This document shows, piece by piece, positions 58,501 through 63,300 of a stretch of 64,000 bases of DNA. The position numbers were made by a program, and so were the translations under genes. The notes under the pieces were generated by a model, which saw only the letters and a list, made by a program, of their open reading frames with translations, ran no database searches and was not told where the DNA came from. This stretch comes from Tridacna crocea. Its lineage: Eukaryota > Mollusca > Bivalvia > Cardiida > Cardiidae. The stretch lies in NCBI GenBank assembly GCA_943736015.1, contig OX031061.1, positions 56,550,192 to 56,614,191 of the forward strand, in the 5' to 3' direction. The first letter of the stretch is position 1. Each line of letters begins with the position of its first letter.

Positions 58501-58936
58501 TGCGCTGCTTTGCTTGAAGGGGTACGCCACGGGGAATCACGGAAAAAGACTGTACTGTATTTTGATAAAGCTCCTCCCAGAAAGGGTTATAAGCATGAAA
58601 TAGATATAACATTTATTATTTTCGGTGAAAGATCGAAATTTATTTCATCTCGTGAACACTATCGGTAATATTTTCACTCGTGGCCGCGCCACTCGTGAAA
58701 ATATTTCTGATGGTGTTCACTTTATGAAATAAATTTCGACCTTTCACCGAAAAAAACAACACAAATATTCTCTATATCATTGTCCCACATCTTCTGACCT
58801 CTCCTTTCTCTGACACAACTTTGTAGCAGACGAAATTGAAAACATCCATGTAAATTATGATTTGTCAAGATCATACGATGTTGAATACATAAACATGTAT
58901 TACATTACGGTAGAGGTAAAAATTGATTGTTTCTAG
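40997..58936 (+). CDS. Ig-superfamily type I membrane receptor, copy 1 (three Ig + FnIII + TM), multi-exon
   Basis: Likely a cell-surface receptor or adhesion molecule; ligand and exact family are not recognised. Assembled by joining GT-AG exons at 40997-41072, 42204-42470, 43047-43328, 46577-46858, 47951-48090, 48719-48887 and 50418-50570, with candidate tail exons 58212-58295 and 58830-58915. Up to the transmembrane exon this gives 456 codons: signal peptide 1-25, Ig1 about 27-114, Ig2 115-208, Ig3 209-302, FnIII 303-405, TM about 426-448. All domain-border introns are phase 1; the one intron inside FnIII is phase 0, as is usual for such genes. Ig1 carries many N-glycosylation sequons. The next gene (60270 onward) is a paralogue in the same direction. 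Introns are full of palindromic repeats. The ectodomain and TM model is strong; the 3' end is uncertain, because an alternative acceptor at 51433 would end the protein after ten codons. Confidence 0.85.
41127..41300. mobile_element. Family M element (intron 1)
   Basis: GTGAAAAGGGAGTTTAATAC and the palindrome GTCAGCCTGCGCAGTCCGC / GCGCAGGCTGACATTGGTC. Confidence 0.65.
41307..41627 (-). mobile_element. SINE joined to a family H fragment (intron 1)
   Basis: A reverse-strand SINE (GGTTGGTTGCTTGGTTGGTT, GGGGTTTAACGCCACTTTAA ... CTGGGTATCGAACGCATAAC) stops at 41540. It is followed at once by the H arm GTACTCGTTATTTTTGCATA ... CACAAGCTGATGAAATAAA. Confidence 0.8.
42204..42470 (+). CDS. Copy 1 exon 2: Ig-like domain 1
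   Basis: Acceptor TTTATGTTACAG and donor T|GTAAGT; 267 bp, phase 1 at both ends. Canonical Ig features are visible: B-strand Cys in LVPCNIT, core Trp in EIYWTKN, and F-strand DDSGDYICHAF. Sequons include NIT, NQT, NTS and NET, so the outer domain should be heavily glycosylated. The homologous exon of copy 2 (61600-61866) has exactly the same length and is about 70% identical in protein by eye. Confidence 0.9.
42511..42712 (+). mobile_element. Family B MITE (intron 2)
   Basis: CTGTATTTACCAACCATTCT ... AGCGGTTGGTGTTTGACCC, palindrome AACAGGGCTTTTGATTGGCT / AGCCAATCAGAAGTCCTGTT. It starts 41 bases after the exon 2 donor. Confidence 0.88.
43047..43328 (+). CDS. Copy 1 exon 3: Ig-like domain 2 (B-strand Cys missing)
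   Basis: Acceptor TTTCTTCAG, donor T|GTAAGT; 282 bp, phase 1-1. Reads PAEIVEFSLWPDV, then NPGPTWEIRN with the core Trp, and ends with CGDTGYYECTGYN. Position matching against copy 2 shows that the B-strand Cys of IQCNFMG is Val here (SVNVKG). The F-strand Cys and an additional Cys seven residues before it are kept. Another Cys forms across the exon 3/4 junction (VMC-SPR). Confidence 0.88.
43340..44230 (+). mobile_element. Two family G elements in tandem (intron 3)
   Basis: Each has the palindrome CGGTGAAAGATCGAAATTTA ... CGATCTTTCACCG, then the body from GGAGGAGCTTTATCAAAA. The second ends in a direct repeat of about 54 bp (GAAAAATATTTTCACTGC ... CCGGAAAGCATGAAATAA, twice). Confidence 0.88.
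44277..44553 (-). mobile_element. tRNA-derived SINE, near full length (intron 3)
   Basis: GGTTGGTTGGTTGGCTGTAT tail, then the body, and the tRNA-like head in reverse (GGGTATCGAACTCGCAACCA ... CACCACTGAGGCACCCGGGC). Confidence 0.85.
44562..45036. mobile_element. Two family A MITEs (second decayed)
   Basis: TTAACTCTTTACCAAACGAC ... GTGTAAAGGGTTAA. A remnant with TTGTTGGAAATGGAG / GTTCCTTTTCCAACAATATT follows. Confidence 0.82.
45098..45395 (+). mobile_element. LINE-like 3' tail fragment (intron 3)
   Basis: AATAATAAAGTATTCTGTAT with the tandem TATTCTG repeat is the kind of 3' end seen in non-LTR retroelements. The first 110 bases match 52175-52315 in reverse. No reverse transcriptase is seen. 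Confidence 0.4.
45557..45768 (-). mobile_element. Family C MITE, complete
   Basis: TTAACCCTTTGGCTGCTTAT ... GTAGGATAGGGGTTAA. Core GATCAGACTGCACAGAACGT / CAGTCTGATCTTGGATCTAC. Confidence 0.88.
45833..46102. mobile_element. Family D palindromic MITE
   Basis: GGCCTGCATCACGGGAAAAG ... CCCTTTTCGCGTGTTGCACA. Two hairpins with CTCGGATCAGCCTGCGCAG and GCGCAGGCTGATCCGAGAC. Confidence 0.88.
46103..46328. mobile_element. Family A MITE (intron 3)
   Basis: TTAACCATTACCAAACACCA ... CTGTGGTAATGGGTTG. It abuts the D element directly. The core is perfect. Confidence 0.9.
46577..46858 (+). CDS. Copy 1 exon 4: Ig-like domain 3 (no canonical disulphide)
   Basis: Acceptor TTTCCTAG, donor G|GTATAT; 282 bp, phase 1-1. 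I-set-like: VVGYPYPRYRWSRD with the core Trp, TLKITNIKPEDFTTYTLSVSN as E-F strands (split here as TLKITNIKPEDF and TTYTLSVSN), then NSLGTY. Neither the B-strand position (FAIEV) nor the F-strand position (YTLSVSN) has Cys. The copy 2 exon of equal length shares this lack. Confidence 0.88.
46893..47440 (+). mobile_element. Family J element, partial (intron 4)
   Basis: CTCTACTGGCCGAAGACCAG and CGGGCTTATGTCATGGCCCG, then GATGAAACTTCACAGAAATT. About 80% like 49176-49760. The distal part is lost. Confidence 0.75.
47458..47929. mobile_element. Two family A MITEs just upstream of exon 5
   Basis: The first (47458-47675) is decayed with AAAAAGAGAAAATG / CATTTTCTCTTTTT arms. The second (47707-47929) is intact and ends TTAA 21 bp before exon 5. 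Confidence 0.88.
47951..48090 (+). CDS. Copy 1 exon 5: FnIII domain, first half
   Basis: Acceptor TTTTATACAG, donor CAG|GTAACG; 140 bp, entering in phase 1 and leaving in phase 0. It encodes SPERPYDLTFMDVTHQSV and then RLSWKSGFDMGSEEHF, with the conserved B-strand Trp of FnIII. A family A repeat ends at 47929, only 21 bp before the acceptor, so part of the splice-acceptor context may be repeat-derived. Confidence 0.85.
48173..48402. mobile_element. Family A MITE inside the FnIII intron
   Basis: TTTAACCCTTTTCCAAACAA ... TTTGGGAAAGGGTTAA, starting 83 bp after the exon 5 donor. The core is intact. Confidence 0.92.
48719..48887 (+). CDS. Copy 1 exon 6: FnIII domain, second half
   Basis: Acceptor CATGTTTCAG, donor G|GTAGGT; 169 bp, phase 0 to phase 1. 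The signature LASETDYNLTVVAINVDN, with the E-F Leu, the F-strand Tyr and the following Ala-x-Asn, identifies the second half of an FnIII domain. Joined to exon 5 it makes one complete domain of about 100 residues. Confidence 0.87.
49176..50003 (+). mobile_element. Family J element (intron 6)
   Basis: CTCCACTGGCCGAAGGCCAG, GTCCGT-rich tract, GTTGCCATGGCAAC, ending AGCGATACAGGGTCATCATG. A family A remnant (TTTTCAAAAGCCCATTTTTT) lies near 49900. Confidence 0.75.
50214..50323. mobile_element. Family D fragment (intron 6)
   Basis: CATAAAAACGGAAAGTGTTG ... CCCCTTTTCGCGTGTTGCAG. The hairpin is mostly deleted. It lies 94 bp upstream of the TM exon. Confidence 0.7.
50418..50570 (+). CDS. Copy 1 exon 7: stalk and transmembrane helix
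   Basis: Acceptor AAAATTTCAG, donor T|GTGAGT; 153 bp, phase 1-1. A short Pro/Asp-rich stalk (NPYPDPDTIGD) precedes a hydrophobic segment of about 23 residues (starting ILVGSLIGGLVF, ending IVYLV) and a basic stop-transfer stretch KYRNMR. This gives type I topology. GSLIG is a GxxxG motif, known in other membrane proteins as a helix-packing motif; dimerisation here is inference. Confidence 0.88.
50676..51025 (-). mobile_element. Family F2 MITE, reverse
   Basis: CTTTACTATACTGCAAAG ... AACTTTGCAGTATAATAAA with the F2 interior (AATGGCGGCGTCGATCGATC, GACGTCAGTTTTCATTGAAT). Confidence 0.85.
51087..51312. mobile_element. Family A MITE
   Basis: GAACCCTTTACCAAAAGACA ... GTGTGGTAAAGGGTTGA. One base is missing from the left core arm. 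Confidence 0.88.
51434..51465 (+). CDS. Candidate short alternative terminal exon of copy 1
   Basis: A strong acceptor (TTTGTCTTTCTTATTGCAG) ends at 51433. Joined in phase 1 to the TM exon it encodes YENLKGKNKA and stops at TAA 51463-51465, giving a short-tail receptor. If acceptor 51470 is used instead, an in-phase 33 bp mini-exon (FPNTFETEIS) could end at GT 51504. No transcript evidence is available, so which is used is open. Confidence 0.35.
51540..51745 (+). mobile_element. Family K fragment
   Basis: TTATCTCCCGCTAGATGGCA ... GATCAGCAGCTTAGATAAAT. Only the first 200 bases of K are present, starting 75 bases after the candidate stop at 51465. Confidence 0.8.
51746..52360. other. No exon recognised
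   Basis: 52175-52315 matches 45103-45220 in reverse (GTGATAAAAATCTATTCC side). The rest is unassigned. Confidence 0.35.
52362..52524 (+). repeat. Compound (CT)n microsatellite with repeated 11 bp spacer
   Basis: Three CT tracts (52362-52414, 52427-52460, 52473-52514), each followed by TAAAACAATCC, so the tract plus spacer is itself tandemly repeated. Confidence 0.95.
52754..52945. repeat. Hairpin with arms of about 85 bp in the left arm
   Basis: GGCGGAAGGACTCCGGGTAT ... GACGAGCAAACAAATT, loop ATCCAGGGTAAAA, then AATTTGTTTGCTCGTC and onward to GAGTCCTTCCGCC. It is absent from the right-hand arm. Confidence 0.88.
53171..53553. other. Interior of the inverted structure, nothing recognised
   Basis: AT-rich sequence with no frame or motif. 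Confidence 0.3.
53554..53759 (-). mobile_element. Family C MITE
   Basis: TTAACCCTTAGGCTGCCAAG ... AGTAGGATAAGGTTTAA. Core GATCAGACTACGAAGAACGT. Confidence 0.85.
53760..54486. other. Interior of the inverted structure, nothing recognised
   Basis: Unassigned AT-rich sequence. Confidence 0.3.
54487..54700. mobile_element. Family A MITE, decayed
   Basis: CAACTCTTTACCAAACGAAA ... ATGCAGGATAGGGTTTTAA. The core AGAAAAAGGTGGTTACCAGA is imperfect. Confidence 0.7.
54739..55227. mobile_element. Element N: mirrored arrays of a 15 bp repeat
   Basis: The left array (54761-54820) repeats CCCACTGGACAAAAG about four times. The right array (55132-55210) is its mirror (GTGGGCTTTTGTCC-like). Outermost are CATATACTTAGTATATGGG and CCCAGCATATGG. 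A decayed family A core (GAAAATGCTGCTTATCAGCA) sits inside. Confidence 0.78.
55228..55859. other. Decayed repeats, no exon recognised
   Basis: AAACATATTGTTGAAGCTGG resembles a family A remnant. A G-rich run (GGGGGGTGGGGGCGGTG) lies near 55396-55412. Confidence 0.3.
55860..56089. mobile_element. Family A MITE
   Basis: TTAACTCTTTACCACACAAC ... GTGTGGTAATGGGTTAA. The core is perfect. Confidence 0.93.
56090..56639. other. No feature seen
   Basis: Unassigned AT-rich sequence within the inverted structure. Confidence 0.3.
57203..57226 (+). repeat. (ATCA)n microsatellite
   Basis: Six ATCA units. Confidence 0.9.
57305..57622 (+). mobile_element. Family B half copy plus complete family B MITE
   Basis: The left half only (CACCAATCATTCTTGAGAAT ... 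CTTCTGATTGGCTATACCAT) at 57305-57400. Then a full copy at 57419-57622 ends GGTGAATACAGGCCT. Confidence 0.85.
57828..57960. mobile_element. Family A left half
   Basis: CACACTTTACGACAAAGTTT ... GTAGAAAACTTTGAGGGAAA. The right half is missing. Confidence 0.65.
58212..58295 (+). CDS. Candidate cytoplasmic exon (acidic) of copy 1
   Basis: 84 bp lying between AG at 58210-58211 and the donor GTATGT at 58296, phase 1-1, so it fits between the TM exon and the exon at 58830. It encodes an acidic stretch with FEQDQNDMTRFEVESG and KLLYSSDTA. The acceptor's pyrimidine tract is weak. The open frame runs past both ends into a repeat, so the borders rest on phase and splice signals only. Confidence 0.45.
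58306..58770 (-). mobile_element. Family G element
   Basis: ATTTCGTGCTTTCCGGTAGG, the body in reverse, then the palindrome CGGTGAAAGATCGAAATTTA ... CGACCTTTCACCG. Confidence 0.85.
58830..58936 (+). CDS. Candidate cytoplasmic tail exon with tyrosine motifs (NYDL, SYDV, YINM)
   Basis: Follows TTTGTAGCAG (a tandem NAG-NAG acceptor, alternative start 58827) and reads in phase 1: EIENIHVNYDL, SRSYDVEYINMYYITVE. Six tyrosines fall in about 28 residues. YINM fits both the YxxM consensus bound by PI3-kinase p85 SH2 domains and the YxN consensus bound by Grb2. A usable donor (GAG|GTAAAA) lies at 58916; read through, the frame adds VKIDCF and stops at TAG 58934-58936. It is the only non-repeat open sequence in this stretch and fits the phase of the upstream exons. 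Assignment to copy 1 is inference. Confidence 0.5.
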
Positions 58937-58963
58937 TTATTCATGTCTTTGTAAAAACTCTAT

Positions 58964-59408
58964 TTAACTCTTTACCAAACGACAAAATTTCAGACCTGTC
59001 AAAACTGCAAGCATTTAAAATAAACGTGACTTAAAAAATGAAACTTGACTTTAGAAGAGTAGAAAACATTGTGGGAAAAGGAGAAAATGCTGGTTAGCAG
59101 CATTTTCTCCTTTTCCCACAATGTTTTCAGAAGGCTTCTTCGTTGGGGTCGTAAAAACCAGGTATTGTTTGGTAAAGGCTTAACCCATTACCACACAACA
59201 AAATTTTCGGTTTGTCCAAATTAAAAGCATTTGCAGACGACAAAATAAAAGTGACTGAAAATTTGAAATTTGTTTTGTGAAGGGTAGAAAACATTGTGGT
59301 AAAAGGAGAAAATGCTGGTTACCAGCATTTTCTCCTTTTCCCACAATGTTTTCTAAAGGCTTCTTTCTCAGGGGCGTCAAAAGTAGGGATTGTGTGGTAA
59401 TGGGTTAA
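58964..59408. mobile_element. Two abutting family A MITEs
   Basis: TTTAACTCTTTACCAAACGA ... GTTTGGTAAAGGCTTAA, sharing TTAA with TTAACCCATTACCACACAAC ... GGTAATGGGTTAA. They lie between the two receptor genes. Confidence 0.92.
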
Positions 59409-59632
59409 AGAGATCTGCAACACGATGCAAGAAGAAGTCAGCTAGGGGTTCCTTTGTATGCTGCAAACAACGTCAGGTGATCAAAAACGTCAGCAAAAAC
59501 GTCACCATGGTTTTTATTAAAATCGGACTGTAAGTTTTAGCAGTCTGATCTGATTTACACTGTTCACAAAGGATATCAAAGGTCGGGACACACAAGGTGC
59601 GTGTTACTTTCTCCTTTCTAAATTGTCATTTT

Positions 59633-59930
59633 GCCCGCCCGGGTGACTCAGTGGTGAGCGTGTTGGACTCATGATCTGGTGGTTGTGAGTTCGATACCCG
59701 GTTGAGGCGAACTTTCTTTCCGGCTTATTTTCGCTTCTCACCATTGCTGGCGTATTTTCGCTTCTCACCTCTGCTGAAGCATGTGAGAAAAGTAGTCGGT
59801 GGCTTTGGAAAGAAAGTTGTGTTAGTACCGGTGTGAGAAAGCCAGGAAACACATGTGCGTCACCGACCGCCATGATATGACCTTAGCTGTTAGTTAAAGT
59901 GGCGTTAAACTCCAATACAACCAACCAACT
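59633..59930 (+). mobile_element. tRNA-derived SINE, full length
   Basis: The head GCCCGCCCGGGTGACTCAGT ... GGTTGTGAGTTCGATACCC carries box A-like (GTGACTCAGTGGTGAGCG) and box B-like (GAGTTCGATACCC) pol III promoter elements. The body ends with CAATACAACCAACCAACT. A 30-40 bp internal stretch (TTTTCGCTTCTCACC) is duplicated. Confidence 0.85.
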
Positions 59931-60100
59931 AAATTGTCATTGCTCATATACACATAAGAGTCACACTTTCAGATAAAGATATCAAACAAGCGAACCCTTT
60001 CATCGGTTCAAACATTAAACCTGCCCTTCTTTAACGGATGAAATATAAAACCGTCTGAAACTTAAAAAGATAATTATTTTAAAGAACTGACTAAATTATA

Positions 60101-60166
60101 GGATGGTATAGATCAAGATCAGACTGCACGTTCTGTGCAGTCTGATCTTGATCTATGCCGTACACA
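60101..60166. repeat. Family C core palindrome
   Basis: GGTATAGATCAAGATCAGAC / GTCTGATCTTGATCTATGCC around GCACGTTCTGTGC. It lies about 100 bases upstream of the copy 2 start codon. Confidence 0.85.
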
Positions 60167-60269
60167 AAAACATCTGTCTTTTCATATTGCGATGAAAGGG
60201 TTGATAACTGAGTTTTGTGTGATTGTTTCATGTCATATACATTTATTTAAACTCAGATCGCTATTGATC

Positions 60270-60366
60270 ATGATTCGAGAGGTGAAAAAACAAGGATATT
60301 CCGAACACGCCGTGATTTATGTTTTGTTGCTGTTTTTTGCTTTTTCACTGGCTGAAATAACTGAAG
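60270..60366 (+). CDS. Copy 2 exon 1: signal peptide
   Basis: ATG 60270 gives a charged n-region (REVKKQGYSEHA), a hydrophobic core (VIYVLLLFFAFSLA) and ends in phase 1 at GAAG|GTACGG. The frame is open further upstream, with an in-frame ATG at 60192. The later ATG is preferred because it puts the hydrophobic core near the N-terminus, as in copy 1, and the sequence up to about 60166 is a repeat palindrome. Confidence 0.7.
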
Positions 60367-63300
60367 GTACGGTGTTTCCAGTTTTCATGGTTGTTTCGTT
60401 TCCCTATTTTTCCAGATCCCCGTCACGTGGAAGTGAACACTAGGAGCGTATTCCTTTCGCCTGTTCTGGCACAATGTTCTGTGCTCTGGAATGTGCGCAA
60501 GGAATATTTAAGAAGATAATACACTGTTCCGGAAGTATGTTCTGAATGTAGCATATTCGGAACATTGTTCTAAACCATATCGAAATGAAAGTACATTGTC
60601 ATGATGGATGTTGCAAGAGCTACTGTCATAGCTGTGTCAGTTAAGGAAATAATTGGCTGCAGAGAGAGAGAGAGAGAGAGTAGAGATATGCCCATATTTA
60701 TGGTATTCATGTCGTAAAAAAGAACCATTGCAAATTTCGCCATGACGAATTATCCGTCTTTCAGCCATCTTGTATCACCTAGCAACCGTTCAGCAGGTGC
60801 GCTACACCTCGATTGGATTAGAACAGTCATAACATGTTCTGAAGAACACGGCACAGTGTTCCGAAATATCCATTGACCTAGAACATGTTCGGAGTATTCT
60901 GAGTAGCAGAACGAATACGCACTAGGACATTGCAGTGTACCAGCCTAGCACTGGTGGCATTGAAAAAAGATATGAATCAGTCAGTTGTTACTGTGATACG
61001 ACCTAAACAGTATCCTTTGGTTCCAAGCAATGTTTTCAATGACCTTATCATCAGGGTCGCTTAACATAGAATTGTTTGAAAAAGGATTGTAAATTTCACA
61101 TTCCCGTATTGTAAACCTTCATTTAATGGAAAACAGCTATTTTTCCAATATAATATTATCCTAAAAAAGTTGTATGATTGAAAATGAGTATCGTTGTACT
61201 ACTTTGACCGCATCACTTTTCCCATTTTTTTCCTCTTTAGAATTATCATTTATAAATCTAGGGCCACTCTATTCTGATTAAAAAAGGAAATAATAATAAC
61301 CCCCTTTTAAGAAAACTAACAAAAATATCAACAAATAATTTTAAGATTGACATCAAAGGAATTTCTGGTCGCTTAGAAATGTGCAAAAATATTATACCAG
61401 TATAGATCCTTATCTATCATCTAATTAGAAATTTCATTTCATGTTTCACTAGAAGCTTTAGGATTGTAATATCTTAGAAATTTCATGTCATGTTTAACTA
61501 GAAGTTTTAGGATTGTAATACCTTAAGTTCATTGGTCACTATTATTTTCATAGGCCTACAAGCATGTTTAACGGTGTACACAATCTTTTAAAGCTTCAGA
61601 CGAAAAGCCAACCTCATACAAGATTCTGGAACACAAGTCATTTTCGATTTCCTGTAACGTCACAGAAGAGGATGACCTTGAAATATACTGGACCAAAAAC
61701 GTAACTAACAGTGATTTTTATCAGACCGGAAGTAACCTCACATTCGATGACATCCTTCGGTTTGACTCGGGTGACTACGTATGTCATGCTCTTAATACTT
61801 CACTTCCGGGAGACAATGAAACAAATAACAACTTCACTGTAGAGGTGATAAATATAGATGTTCTTTGTAAGTATCTTTAACCCATTACCACTCAATCCCT
61901 ACTTTTGACGCCCCTGAGAAAGAAGCCTTTTGAAAACACTGTGGGGAAAGGAGAAAATGCTGGTAACCAGCATTTTCTCCTTTTCCCACAGTGTTTTCTA
62001 CCCTTTCCATAACAAATTTCTATTTTTCAGTCACCTTTATTTTTTCGTCTGCAAATGCTTTCAATTTGGACCAGTCTAAAATTTTCTCGTGTGGTAATGA
62101 GCTAACTCTTGACAAACCGTGGTTAAGATATTGTACCCATAATAGAAAACAGCTGTTTCCTCTATAATATTTTCCTACAAAATTTGCTGTAGATCTAATT
62201 AAAAATGAGTATATTGTACTACTTTTACCGAGCCACTTTTTTTCTTTTTTTTTTCCTTCTTAGAATCATCATTTATAAATCTAAAACCACCACTTTATCA
62301 ATACAAAGGGAGATAATAATTACCCTTCTTTTCTAGAAACTGACAAAAGTATCAACAAATAATTTCAAGAGAGACGTGAAAAGAATTTCTGGTCGGTTAT
62401 AAATGGGCAAAAATATTATATTTGTTTAAACCCGTATTAATAAACTAAAAAGAAATTCTATTCAATGTTGATGAGTATTTGTAGAATGCCATCTAGTGGG
62501 AGATTATGGTTTTATTTGTGGTCATCTTTTTCTTTGCAGTTCCAGCTGAAATAGCAGGATTTCTCTTAAGCCCTGATAATGTTACTGAAAATGGAAGTTA
62601 CACCATCCAGTGTAACTTTATGGGAAACCCGCAGCCGACATGGGAAATAAGGAACAACCACACAAAGCAAACGTTTATAAAGGCAATAAACGCAAGAGGA
62701 AACGTAACCCTTGGTCCTAACGGCACGTCCGCGGTCTGTGGCGATACGGGCTTTATAGAATGCACGGGCTATAATGAACTGAGTCACGGGATCAACGTTA
62801 CACAGGGAACGAACTTTACAGTTTATTGTAAGTTACCATATCTAGTCAAATTAACCCTAAAACTAAACAATCTTGTGGTTTAACGACCCAGGGCACGTAT
62901 TCACCAACCATTCTTAAGAGCGTTCTTTGTCTTATTCTCCAAAATTTTCTAATTTGTAGGTAACGCAACTTCTGATTGGCTAAACCATTCGGTTTAGCCA
63001 ATCAGAAGTTCTGTTACTTACAAAGTTAAAAAAAAAAAAAACACTTGGAGAATAAGACTAAGAATATTCTCAAAAATGGTAGGTGAATACGATCCAAAAG
63101 GTTTTTTTTGTGGTAAAAGGTTAAACCCCCGTTGCAATGTTTTTGTTTTAAAACATTCTATGACATGTAGTAGTTTTTCATATACTAGTATGTTGTAAAG
63201 CTTTCAATTGACTTAAAAAAATGAAATTTGTTTTGGGAAGGGTAGAAAAACATTGTGGGAAAAGGCGAAAATGCTGGTAACCAGCATTTTGTCCTTTTCC

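Noticed and set aside
59633-59720. Possible tRNA gene
   Set aside because: Box A and box B-like sequences are present, but there is no cloverleaf closure or anticodon arm. The sequence continues into a SINE body repeated elsewhere.
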